This document shows positions 10,479 to 22,690 of a stretch of 64,000 nucleotides of DNA, piece after piece. The stretch covers positions 114,592,501 through 114,656,500 of the forward strand of contig NC_060213.1 of assembly GCF_021130785.1 (NCBI RefSeq), in the 5' to 3' direction. The notes below the pieces were generated by a model, which had not been told where the DNA came from, ran no database searches, and saw only the letters and a program-made list of their open reading frames with translations. Origin of the DNA: Homalodisca vitripennis (Eukaryota; Arthropoda; Insecta; Hemiptera; Cicadellidae). How positions within the stretch are numbered: position 1 is the first letter of the stretch; every line of letters starts with the position of its first letter. The position numbers were made by a program, and so were the translations under genes.

Positions 10479-10600
10479 TTTTTGTTGGAAGTTATTCAAA
10501 ATTACATCAAGCATTCTTAATCCATTTTTCTGATATTTTAATATCGTGTTCTATAATTTTGCTGTAGGCGAAATCTTTTATTTCACTAAATTCTTTAATT
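10479..10600 (+). repeat. Repeat D, copy 1
   Basis: Matches 53758-53880 in the same orientation. Shared segments are TTTTTGTT, TACATCAAGCATT, TTTTCTG.TATTTTA and TGTTCTATAA. The repeat lies directly after a (TA)n run here. Confidence 0.6.
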
Positions 10601-11908
10601 ATTTTTAAAATAAAACTGTGCTCATGTAAAATATTCTATCATCAATTTTAAAAATAGCATGGAATTGCCCCTAAAAATATTACTTTGGAAAATGTACTCT
10701 AATAATAACATGTAACATATTACACTTCAGCATAATATAATACATTTAACATTAAATTATTTCCCATCATCGCCTGTAAGTTCTCATACTATATTACATA
10801 TTCCTCGATAACATTACAACTTTTATACACTATCTTGTCTATAAATACACTTATTTAAACAAAAACATCAAAAACATAGATAAACATACATATATTATTG
10901 AGAAAAGGAAATAATAGTTCAAGTTTTATTTTTTTACAATTTTATTTATTTTGTTATTTTTTAGTTCGCATCATTGTTACCTGTAATAGCAAATGTAAAA
11001 ATGTTTATTTGAAAATGCAAAGCTATATCCTGTGAAGTCATAATAACGTCAACAATTTCTATTTGGCCTATTTAGGAAAGATTATTTACGCAAAGATTCA
11101 TAAGCCACTTCGTGCTGAAAGAGAGATAGACTTCTCTCACGTTCGGTCAATATTCAAATAGTAATGCCACAGTAAGTGAGTATGTAAGTCGCTGATATAA
11201 GACCAGATAAATTTCATTGGACCCAAATGTTTCTATCTTTACTGCCTGGACAAGCCATTTATTTGGATGTTCCTTTATGAAAACACTTTAACAAGGCTTT
11301 TCAAGGTTTTGTATGTAGAAATGATTGCGTATTGCAAAATTGCAAATATATAGGTCAGATCGCTCTCGAGAATCAAGCGGACAGACAGAAATGAACATTT
11401 TCAACCGAGTGCAAGTCTTTGCTAAAGGTCAGATAAAAAACGTACTTGTAAAGCAGGTAGTCAAATCTTTAGTGAGTATATGAAAGGAAATAGTGCAGTT
11501 TCGATTCTGGCATATGTGCTTACCTGTGTTACCACTTATATTAAATTTAATGAAGAAATTGCTAAAAAGTAATTATTTTATAAACGCAATTATAAAACAA
11601 TTACAAAATTTTAGTCAGAAATACTCTTACTGTTATGAAATTATTATATGTTTACTTCTACAACTGGAAGTAATAATCTAAATGAACTACTTAGTTAATG
11701 TGTATGTAATTTAATACTTGGTTACAGCAAATGTATGTAAGAAAATTTATGTCTTCCATTTACTGCAATCTACCGCTATTCTAGCCTAGTTGAGGACGCT
11801 GTGACATTATTTATTCTAAGCACGTCTCTGCGGTGGAAAGTGAATGATTTCACCAGGGGCTACATTTCCAGTGGCCATAATGGTGGTCATGAGTCAGGGC
11901 GTACCTTC
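10601..11908. other. Anonymous AT-rich DNA
   Basis: No supported gene. A 62-codon frame at 11493-11681 is of chance length. Confidence 0.6.
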
Positions 11909-12258
11909 TCATGTATTTACTGTAACACCTCCTGCTGTATATTTAGTGTAACACCTCCTCCTGTGTATTTACTGTAACACTTCCTCCTGTATACTTACTG
12001 TAACACCTCCTCCTGTATACTTACTATAACACCTCCTCCTGTGTATTTACTGTAACACCTCCTCCTGTATACTTACTGTAACACCTCCTCCTGTGTATTT
12101 ACTGTAACACTTCCTCCTGTATACTTACTGTAACACCTCCTCCTGTATACTTACTGTAACACCTCCTCCTGTATACTTACTGTAACACCTCCTCCTGTGT
12201 ATTTGATGTAACACCTGCTCCTGTATATTTACTGTAATACCTACTCTGTTTACTTACA
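11909..12258. repeat. 26-bp minisatellite, about 13 units
   Basis: Units begin TGTAACACCTCCTCCTG and end either in a TATACTTAC or a TGTATTTAC variant. Thirteen full units start at 11921, after a partial unit. The variant order of units 2-4 is repeated in units 7-9, indicating duplication of blocks of several units. One strand is pyrimidine-rich within each unit. There is no coding frame across it. Confidence 0.97.
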
Positions 12259-12788
12259 CTATATTACACATGTCAGGTAAGTAAAGACTTATTGGGCACA
12301 ATGTTTATATACGTATTGTACAGATCCTTGTTTAATACAGTGCTGGCTGTCGGTGAAAATAAATTCTTTACAATACTAGTTATTAATTACATACTTCATA
12401 ATACTTATTTTTTTACTATTACCTTGCTGTGCGTATGAAAAGCTGCAATGTTACATTGTTAGTGGGTGCAATATATTCACTACTGTTCGATGTTGCATGT
12501 CGCTCGACTACCACCGGACAATATAATGTGAGGTATTGATTGATAAATGACTGAACTCTGCCCGGTGGAATAAAATTTCAGAGTGCTGACTATTAAATCA
12601 AAGTTTACTAAAATTTATCGTCATAAAATTGTTTTAAAAAATTTGAACAAGTATAACGAGAAAGAAAAAGAAGAATAAACTTTTATTTTATTATGATTTA
12701 GAGTTAATTATTTTTTAATGTTTTATAATAAAAGTCTAAACATATTTAATTACTGCGAAGTATATGTTTATATTTCATTAAATACACT
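12259..12788. other. Anonymous AT-rich DNA
   Basis: No gene or defined repeat recognised. Confidence 0.6.
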
Positions 12789-13046
12789 CTATGTTTCATA
12801 ACTTGAAATTGCCTTAAGTGTAAATAAAACAGTCATTCTAGAGAAATGGTTTATATTTATTATAGAAAAATATATGAACGTTGTAGTAAATTTACGGACA
12901 AATAATGTAAAAGCTTGCCATACTTTGGCTGATCTCACACATAAAGACCATTTATAAGCCATAAACATTCCAGCCCCAAACTGCCATAAGGAGAATGGAC
13001 CAAGTTTTGGTTGAGAAGTTTCTATAATGGGCGCCTCAATCGCCAT
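12789..13046 (-). CDS. Unrecognised 85-codon ORF, weak exon candidate
   Basis: The frame starts at an ATG at 13046 in a fair context (GGGAATGGCG). The first half, encoded by the more GC-rich stretch 12930-13046, reads MAIEAPIIETSQPKLGPFSL and then WQFGAGMFMAYKWSLC. A GTGAGA donor-like site follows the codons for KWSLC, so a short exon ending there is conceivable, and the rest would be read-through into AT-rich sequence. A run like LGPF-LWQ is faintly reminiscent of the N-terminus of SLC22-type transporters, but this is far too short to assign. No neighbouring exon was found. Chance is the simpler explanation. Confidence 0.2.
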   Translation of the reverse strand: MAIEAPIIETSQPKLGPFSLWQFGAGMFMAYKWSLCVRSAKVWQAFTLFVRKFTTTFIYFSIININHFSRMTVLFTLKAISSYET

Positions 13047-13379
13047 TCCCTCAAAATACTAAAATACCAGCCAACGTGGGGCAATACATAACTTCTCCCA
13101 TTTTATTAATTATGGCTTGAGAACCACCATAATGGTGTAGAACCAATATGTGTAGAATGTTAAAACCCAATTTTAAATAATAAAAACTGCCATATCGATA
13201 CTTAATATATGTATAAGGCAAGATAGTAATTTATATCGTACACATTCTGGTTTGCAGTATATGCCTCCATGTAAAAGAAATTATTTACTAATAACTCGTA
13301 ACGAAACACCAAAACGCCTTTTAGACATGATGCTGTCTTCTGTTTAAACATCAGCCAGTAATATGACTTTATAACAGAA
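13047..13379. other. Anonymous DNA
   Basis: Nothing supported. CCAACGTGGGGC at about 13073 resembles part of a lysine-tRNA primer site, but no LTR flanks it. Confidence 0.5.
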
Positions 13380-13760
13380 TATATCTTTATTGCTTGTTGG
13401 CTGGGCGTTAGTGAAACCAATCTCCCGAGGGACTCGTCTAATGCAATGTGTCTTCGTCTGCCTGTCCGAGCGATATCTTAAAAAAAAGACCGCCAAAAAA
13501 TTTGTGGTTAGTGACATAAGGACTTGAAGTTTAATATGAAGCTATTGATATAAGCTACTTCGAGTTCAACAGTGGTGCATAACAATCCATGGGACTTGAT
13601 GGAAAGATAATTATATATTAAAATTGATCTTATAGTTACTCACGATGGAAACAAAGTCTGAGAATAAATAAAATTATAAGCAAATTGAATACAATCATTT
13701 GAAATTTAACATGTCACAAAATATCACGTGTATCATAATGGAGTGAACTGTATATATACT
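13380..13760 (+). repeat. Family A copy
   Basis: It contains GCTGGGCGTTAGTGA near 13398, GTCTGCCTGTCCG near 13457, GTGGTGCATAACAATCCATGG near 13572 (a diverged match) and ACTCACGATGG near 13637. These occur in the order seen in other copies. Confidence 0.75.
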
Positions 13761-14420
13761 TACCATTTTGCATAACATATAAGATAAGATGATATATTGA
13801 TAATTTAATGGTAAATTTTCAATTTAAATCTATCCAGCCATTCTTTCATTTGGTTGAAATTCGAGTTAATCTTCAAAAGTCACTATAAATCAGTACAGCC
13901 TAAACTGAAAAAATCTGGATAAATAAGTTTTAATTTGTTTAATAACATGCCATATTTATGGATCGGTGTTTTAGATTAAAATGTATTTCAATTTATATCA
14001 TGAAAGATTTATTAGGCAATGTAAATAACTGTAAACTATCATGGATGTATATCCTGGACACTGGATTATTGCTTGGTTAATGAATTCGTAAGATTCAGTT
14101 AGTCTTACATAAAAATTAAACTTCAGGGCACTAAACCCATTTCTTAAAAACCACTTATTATATTTTATTGTTTTGGACTGTTTCATTTAAAATGTAATAA
14201 ACATATTTCTATGGAGTCGCTAGAACCTCATACGAACGGAATAACAAGAGACGACTGTCTATCTGTAGGTATTGCAAAAAGTCAACATGTAATTTCCACA
14301 ATCTATTATATTGCAATTTGTTTAGTAAATTATAAAATATAATATTTGTAAATATAGTACAATGAGATGTGTAGCAATACAAACAGTTAGTAGCAATATG
14401 GATATAAAAAAATACACGAT
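13761..14420. other. Anonymous AT-rich DNA
   Basis: No supported gene. Confidence 0.6.
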
Positions 14421-14502
14421 ATAAAACATAACCAGCTTTCGTCTCATCTGTCACTTGGCAACTACGAGACGACTCAACTACGATCGTGGGCAAAAAGATC
14501 GA

Positions 14503-14510
14503 TGACGTCA
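14503..14510. promoter_or_regulatory. Consensus CRE palindrome
   Basis: TGACGTCA is the full cAMP-response-element consensus. It lies in a modestly GC-enriched stretch (14430-14660), but I find no paired core promoter, so function is speculative. One such octamer per 64 kb is near chance. Confidence 0.2.
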
Positions 14511-14660
14511 TGGGAATTTAGTGAATGTAGGGCAAACTCTGAGTTCCACATCAGCTGTTTTATGGGTGCAATTTACAACTCCAACAACTTGTGCTGTAAG
14601 AACACTCAGTAGTAGTGGGTATACTCGTACTCCTGCTCCCATAGCAGCTGAATAAGCTGA

Positions 14661-15967
14661 AGAAACCAAACATTATTGTATTTGCCATGAATTTAATTTA
14701 AGTTTGTGTTTGTTTAGTTTCCAGAGTTCTGCAAAGATTTAATTTGGGATAAAACTATATTGGATTTATGTTTACCATTTAAAAATATTCTGGGAAGAAG
14801 GTGTACTTATATCCTTCAATATGGGCTTCTTCGTTACTATCTTTTAAGATTTTGGCTTAACACTGTGAAATTAACTGATTATGTGTCTCATTATTTTACT
14901 TACTCAAATTAGCTGAAGACGAAATGACAGATACGATACTTAAACTTTTAGGCTCGACGACCATAAAGGACAATGTAAGTTGTTTTAACATTTTCCGGCT
15001 TTTAAATGTCCAAATGTTGCACATTTAGAATCACACGTAGTAAAGCATAGAGATTTGTGAAGCATTAAATAGTACATTGCTGCCAAATATGCGTTTATTA
15101 ATTTGTGATAAATTTAATTATTGTGATTGCGGAACCACAATGAATGTTCTTGTATTTTAACGAACTCGACACATTGACGAACTTTGCATTAACTGTCGTA
15201 ATTTTTCGAAATACGTATAAACATTTTGCTTTACTTATCTAAAATGCAAGTTTATTGTGTGATTAGTATAAAAAATAATAAACCTCTATTTTATATACTT
15301 ATTATAAAAATTAACATAAAAGTCCTTTTTTACTGAGTCAGTTTCCATAAAATTAGTAGAATCAGCATTTTTGTCATAAAAATTCTTTATAAGAAAGATA
15401 AGATTTATTTTCTTTCAAGGAAACATTTAAATATTATATATAGCAGTTTATCAATAATATATGGGTGAAAATTTGAAAACCTGTAAATTCACTGAGGATC
15501 CATTGGGCTTTTTCGCCCAAAATTACCCAAAATATGGTATGCCTACGGAAATTAACTGTTTTAAACTACAACATATATGTGAAAATTAACTCTTTGAAAA
15601 ATTAAATATATGGCTAATACATAGGGCTTTGTCAACGCAGTTACTCTTTTACACTCAATTTAGATTTTCAGTGAGATGTTTATTCATAGTAATTTGTGAC
15701 AAATTTTTCATTATTTGATATGGCGTTATCTTCACACACACAAGATATGCCGTAAATATAAATTAAGTAATTATTATAAGGATATTATCGTATATAAATA
15801 TAAAAAATAATAAAAAGGTATTTTGTAAAAAAAAATTTTACTAATTCTGAATATTTTCACAATTCTAAATACCAAAATAACTTGTAAATCGAAAAAAATA
15901 AACTTTAAATATGATAAACCATCTATTTATTGCATCATTAAAAATTATATATATATATATACAAAAT
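14661..15967. other. Anonymous AT-rich DNA
   Basis: No gene or defined repeat recognised. Confidence 0.6.
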
Positions 15968-17464
15968 CATGAAATTTTATTAAGTGATAATGTTATTCAT
16001 ACAGTAAAGATAGAATTAAATAGACTGCAGTAAATGTTAAAAGTCGGTGACGAAATGTCTCTTTAATGCACTCCTACGTTGTAGTACCCTCGCTTGTTTG
16101 CCGGAACTTTTACTGGAACACTGCCTACGACATAAAATCTCACTGAATAAAAGTTTTGCTAATAGTTCATTTCTAAATAGACAAGAATGAGTTCTAAGAT
16201 GAGGCATGTCTAACAATGGAATTAGGCTGAGCGTCGTTGATGTCTGTCACCCAGAAGGCTAACACTCTCTATTTTGTCTACGGGGAGAATAAAAACTTTC
16301 TCTTCTTTATAGAATGATGTGAACTGTAGAGATTTGAAATTTTGCATGCAAAACATTATCATAACCTGTTAAGCGTCACCTAGTGTGGCGTATTCATATA
16401 TTGTATCATATAGAATATTCTATTTCGGAATCGTTATTTCGCTACAGAGATTAAATTAGCTCACATTTACTATCGGCATTTCCAGGAATCTTCAGAATAA
16501 TTTTATATCGAAGTATTCTTCACCGAAATAACCATGCCTAGATCGTACATAAGCATTAAAAGTTTAAACATTTTAGTTCTAATAGTAAAACTATTAAAAA
16601 GACAACAGTCGTAAGAGATATTCATGCGCGAGGACTAAATCTATATCCGCTTATCTACGTAAAATAAATATCCTTATGCTCAAAAAGAATGTTAAGCTTA
16701 GAACTGAAACCATAATATATTTCCGGAATCATAAACACAATGTACTCCTTGAACAACGCTCTTTAATATAATTCAATGAAATAAGGAGAACAAATAGTGA
16801 GATTGAATTATTTGTTCCTGCCGATCTTCGAGTGTTTTGTTACTGTAAGGATCAAGTACAATTCCAACTCCTGTATTAGTATTGTGGTTCTTAACAAACT
16901 GTATTCGACTTTACTGTAGGTTTAGTGAAGCGTAAATTACAAAATTGTAACGAACTGAAATTATTTATAAGTAACAGAAAACTTGGAGAATATTAGGATA
17001 TACCATAATTTATATTTTATAAAAATATGATGGTTTCTGATGTAATAATGCAAAAATTTTGTACCGAGTTGTACATGAGTTTGTCATTAAAACTATTGTC
17101 AGTTGATTCTGACTTTGACCGCTACGAGTGAATACTTATAAACCTCTACCAACTGAAACTAAGACTGGTAGCAAGTTTAAATTGCAAATTCAACAGGGCA
17201 TTTTCTTAAAAAAAAAACAAAGAAAAAGTTCAAATACTGCATACAAGGCTAGAGCATTCCTCATAATTAGTATAATTAATTTAACACATATAATCTAACC
17301 GTGTACTTATTTCTATGGCTATATACTTTTATAACACAGAAATTTAATTATAATTAAGTAATTGTAACTATTGATAGTACAATTTACATTATTGTATACA
17401 TGATCCATATTATATTAAAACAGAAAAAAAATAATTATTAGATTAGAGTTGGAGAAGGCTATTA
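15968..17464 (+). repeat. Long repeat L, copy 1, left part
   Basis: Colinear with 55258-56760. Anchors include GTAGTACCCTCGCT (16080 and 55355), ACAAGAATGAGTTCTAAGATG (16181 and 55508; near-identical flanks), GGAATTAGGCTGAGCGTC (16218 and 55545) and TAAGGAT.AA.T.CAATTCC (16846 and 56201). Order and spacing are kept over about 1.5 kb. It includes family A-type segments, so family A may be part of L or nested in it. No open frame is conserved between copies. Confidence 0.9.
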
Positions 17465-18010
17465 CTCGAAGGGCTGGACACGATATTGTTTATGTCTGTG
17501 TATCCACACATCTCGTGAACAAACTGATATATAATAATCATATTTTGCATAAAGTCTTATTTCTATACATACAAAATTGTCTTTTATGATTCCGGTATTC
17601 GATGAACGTTGGCCTGAGCGTTAGTGATAATTTTTCATTGGTGTTATAGGTAACCATGATGGCAACTAGAAAATCGCACGATAGATACATTTGTAAGGAA
17701 ACAGAGTACAACCATATGAAATGACGTGTAATTCTGCATGCAATCTGAAGCCTGTGACGTAACGGAGTATGTGAAGTACTCCCACCTTCTAAGAAATAAA
17801 AATAAATGGATTTCGATCATTGCTGTTATTAAATTATATGGTGCAATGTTTATGTTCCACTGCCAATTTATCCTCTATTCACAGATACCAAATGAACGGA
17901 TATTTAGATTCGGTTTCGTGTGAAACATTAATCTCCTCTGCAGCCATTTTTCATTTTGACGTCTCTTTTGACAAACGGCAGCTGGGATACCTTTATCCTT
18001 TTGTTCCGAG
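17465..18010 (+). repeat. Long repeat L, copy 1, middle part (family A segments)
   Basis: Matches 56770-56960 and 57955-58400, and in reverse 35290-35130. Anchors are GGTAACCATGATGGCAACTAG near 17650 (diverged in the other copy), TTTATCCTCTATTC near 17867, GATTCGGTTTCGTGTGAAAC near 17908 and CTCTGCAGCCATTTTTCAT near 17936. Open frames across it are not shared by the other copies. Confidence 0.9.
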
Positions 18011-19095
18011 CAAGCGAAAAAGACAGGAGGCCTCGGAAGCGCGCCCCTCCCCAAACTCGGAGCAAATCATAAAAAAAAACAATCACATGCCACTAGTGGG
18101 AAGAGAGACAAAGAGACAAGATTTCGAGTACAAGATATAATTAGAAGGTGGCAAACATGTTCATGCAAAAGTACAATAAACTGCAGTACCACGGTGCACC
18201 GCGTAACTTAATAACTAAATAACAACAATCAATAGAATTCCAATAAAGACAATAACATAATAAATAGAAACAATAACATAAATAAATAAATAATATAATA
18301 TACTAAATAACATAATATCAGGTACGGCAGTAGTAAAATTTTAACTGGTAATTTTTATGAACTGAGGGGAGGGAAAAGGTTGTAGAATTTCTAGGCCCAC
18401 TATTTTTAAAAAATAATTTGGTTTCAAGTTGGTAGCCGAAAATTAAAAAAAAATATTTAAAGCCAATTTTCGAAGGAGGCGGGGGCTTAGTTGCCTCCAC
18501 GAATCCGAATTAAAGATGAAATCCTCCCCTTCAGTTCATGTAACTAAACTAAATAATATTGGCTAATATACTGGCCCTCCTCCAGATCTAACATCTGGCA
18601 GCGCTCCATACAAGCCAATCCTCTCAAGTGGTATAAGAAAAAAAAACACATTTTTGATCCAACCTTGTTCCAGATGAAATGAATAGGAGCACATACACTC
18701 CGGTTGGATGCCGGTACAGAAGCGCTGGCAGGGCGAGGGCATTCAATTTTTCAGTTGTTCGGGCAGACTCGCCGCACCAGTCCCGCTGACGGCACTCACG
18801 GGGACCCTGCCGAAAGTAGCAGAATTAGCCAGCCATGTGGAACGGGACGAGCAGTGAACAGACAGCAACGCAGTAGCTTCTCCGAACGTGTCTGACCGCT
18901 CCGAACAGTAGCCGGTGCCGGTGCCGGTGCCGGTGAACAGCTGGTCGGTAAACTAGTCAAGGTCAACCAGCTGACCTCAACCAATCAGTCCAACCAGGCA
19001 GAAAATCAAACTCTGACGGAGTGACTCCCCCACCGACTGACAAGAGTGGCCGAGGTGGGAAAAATAATAGACAGAAAAAAATTGTCCAAACTGAG
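18011..19095. other. Block present in L copy 1 only, with CpG-rich core
   Basis: The L homology stops near 18010 and resumes near 19100, while copy 2 continues directly through 58400. The roughly 1.08-kb block is therefore an insertion here or a deletion there. Its left two thirds are A-rich. The right part, 18690-19060, is much richer in G+C and CpG, with a GCCGGT repeat at 18911-18934. No transposon termini or target duplication are visible. Confidence 0.7.
18751..18783 (+). promoter_or_regulatory. Candidate TATA-less core promoter
   Basis: TCAGTT at 18751-18756 matches the arthropod initiator, in the extended form TCAGTTGTTCGG, and sits at the left edge of the CpG-rich core. AGTCC, a match to the RGWYV downstream element, begins at +27 if the A is +1, one base short of the ideal +28. 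A nearly identical TCAGTTGATCGG occurs at the candidate promoter at 24270. No convincing downstream ORF or donor was found, so this may be fortuitous. Confidence 0.3.
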
Positions 19096-19323
19096 CCCCG
19101 GCTCACTTTGTGCTTTTTATTGTTGTACAATATTTTTACTTTAACAGTTTAGAGCCCTGTTCTGAGGTAGCTGTCTAATTTTCTATCCTATCAATAAAGG
19201 TGTTCTACCTACACAAGCATAACACTGGTTATAGGAAAAAGATTTCATTTGAAATTTTCATCTGTGTAATTGCTTGCCCTGTGATACATTACATTGTGGT
19301 GGTATAATGTATTGAATATAATA

Positions 19324-19364
<41 letters not shown>

Positions 19365-19520
19365 CGTGTAGTTTTTATATTATATGTTCAGTGTGAATGT
19401 TTCTCTGTATCCTTTCGAAAAATTTGTGAATATTAATTCATTAATTTGATTTACATTTTGTTTATCGTTATCTAGTTTGTGGTTTTCTTTTATTAGTTTT
19501 GAGTTTTTGTAGTTCACCCC
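19096..19520 (+). repeat. Long repeat L, copy 1, third part
   Basis: Matches 58400-58810. Anchors are TAGAGCCCTGTTCT near 19150 (58463 in copy 2), GTAATTGCTTGCCCT near 19265, and TTTATCGTTA.CTAGTTTGT near 19460 (58776 in copy 2). A (TG)n run at 19325-19362 is an expansion present in this copy only. Confidence 0.9.
19325..19362. repeat. (TG)n microsatellite
   Basis: An uninterrupted TG run. Copy 2 of L has only ATGTGCGTGTAG at the equivalent place. Confidence 0.97.
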
Positions 19521-20718
<1,198 letters not shown>

Positions 20719-21300
20719 ATTGGCTGGTTCAAACAATTTTACTTCTAGATTATTTCAATATTGAAAATCAGTTGATGTATTACATTAAAAGCAATGAGAA
20801 GAGATTTTTACATATAAAAATCAACGGAAAGTATAATGAACTGAACTTAATTTATTTTATTTTGTCAGCTGGCTTTTCTTCACTTTTGTACTATTAGTTG
20901 TTGACTGATCGGGGCTCTCTCCAATCATGCTATTTTAAGATTTGAATTGTAATAGCATTTTTCGATCCTCATATAGATCAGATGTCACATAAAGGGTGGC
21001 AAATTAAAAAATAAACTTACTGAATAGAGACGCGCCGGGCAAAACGCATTGTACTCTTGTGCATTCGGTATGCATGCATTTCTGAAATGGCTATAAAGAG
21101 GGGGGTTGCCTAGAAAGGTTGATGTGCTATCCTGTTATATCCTGATTCCAAGTTCCAAGTTTGGCAGTTCTTTCATTAGTATCTCCTCATGGCCCAGAAC
21201 ACAACAAATACTAACGTTGTACATGTCATTCTGCTTATAGAGGAATATCATGACAACAATCGTGATCAATTTTGAACAGAAACACAAGAGCCTTCAACTA
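20719..21300. other. Anonymous DNA with a TATA-like site
   Basis: A CTATAAAGAGGGG string at 21091-21103 fits a TATA box in a locally GC-enriched stretch. No coding exon follows directly, so I leave it as an isolated match. Confidence 0.35.
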
Positions 21301-21309
21301 ATATGCATT

Positions 21310-21482
21310 TCAAATATCATTATACTACACGTGAGTGATGTATTGGAGACGGCAGACTCGAGGCTATTGGCGGGAGTTGCACTGCTACGGATCAACAAAC
21401 AGTAACTCCAGAGCCGCAGGGAGTACAGGACGACACACCGACCGTAGCTGAGCTCAAACACACGGCAGCTCTATCAACACGG
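21310..21482 (+). other. Exon-like GC-rich segment ending in a strong splice donor
   Basis: This stretch stands out from AT-rich surroundings and ends at CAACACGG followed by GTGAGC, a strong 5' splice site at 21483. It has an ATG at about 21334 whose frame closes with TGA before the donor, so it would be a non-coding first exon or not an exon at all. No initiator of the TCAGT type is present. L copy 2 has no counterpart. Confidence 0.3.
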
Positions 21483-22399
21483 GTGAGCTACTGGTATGTT
21501 CTGTATAATCTCCTCACTCATTGGCATTACTATTACACTCTTAGTATAAATGTAATAATATAGCATAATTTAGAGTTTCTTAGTTAAGTAAATATCTTTT
21601 TTTATTGGTGTATTGTATTCTGTGAAAAGAAAAGTCAACAATTTATAATTTAATAATAAATTATTTCTGGAACTTTGTATAGTGCCACCTAAAAATACGC
21701 AATTATTATTTGTGATAATAATAACGACAGTGTATGGTTACATACTTTATGGGTTTTAATATGCCTACGTGTTTCGAATACTTCTTCCCAACGTTTTCAT
21801 GCCAAACTTGCTTGAGTTAGGCTAAATGTGCAAGTGTGTTGGTATTCCGTGTAAATTGGAATAGGCTAATGAAAAAGTAAAATATTAGAATGAGAGTATA
21901 TATGAGTGAACACAAGTCTTCAAAGGTACGTACAAGAATTAAGAATCGAATATTTATTCGGAAAATATATTCATTATAATATCTAGATTAAAAAAATATA
22001 TCTCAAAGGAATCATTGACTAAAACTATAATTTCCCAATTAAAGTTATGGTTTTATTAATTTTTACACAGAAGCCTGAATATTGGAAGATTAGGGCAAAT
22101 TGATAATTTTATTTGACTTTCAAATGCTGTATATTTGTGGTGTTTCAATAATGTGTATGCTGTGTATAAGTTTTTATAAGTTTATACTGTGTTCAGGAAC
22201 ATAAGTGCTACATTTGTCAAGGCCATCTATAGGGTCTTTATAAACTCTCCGTTGATTATTATTAAAACAGTAATATCTGTGCTATAAACACCTAGTATGT
22301 GAAAATGTATTATATAAAATAATAAATAAACCTCTTTAGTTAATAAACTAAAAAAGTTAAGATTTGTTTGTACGTTTTATTGTGAATTGTATCTTTATG

Positions 22400-22690
22400 T
22401 GATAATGAAAGAAGAGTATGAACGTGTAATATAGCAGTTATTAAACAATATGTGTTATTCAATTGTGGTAAGCAAAGCTACAATGTAGTCACATAAAGAA
22501 ACGAGAGGCATACAAGTTACAGTAAAGTTTTACCTAAACATGTTACAGACGGAGAGGCCACTGAGTCTGACCCACTTGAGTCGATAAGATATGGCAACAG
22601 ACGTGACTCTACTGTTCCATTTCCCGCTTTTCCGATAGGGAATGACTAGTTTGTATGTGCTACTAGCAACAGTAAACAGGTCATATATGT
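22400..22690 (+). repeat. Long repeat L, copy 1, right end
   Basis: Matches 59468-59735. Segments such as CAAGTTACAGTAAAGTTTTA, GAGTCTGACCCACTTGAGT, GATAAGATATGGCAACAGAC and GTGACTCTACTGTTCCATTT are identical or nearly so. This is the best conserved part of L, and both copies lose similarity at about the same point, suggesting the true right end. Confidence 0.93.

Noticed and set aside
12930..13046. Resemblance to the N-terminus of SLC22-type transporters
   Set aside because: Only a few residues agree and no further exon was found.
13067..13084. Possible lysine-tRNA primer-binding site (CCAACGTGGGGC) suggesting an LTR element
   Set aside because: Several mismatches in the first six bases, and no LTR, polypurine tract or polymerase motif nearby.
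17738..18140. Two overlapping ORFs
   Set aside because: They lie within long repeat L, and the frames are not open in the homologous copy at 57955-58400.
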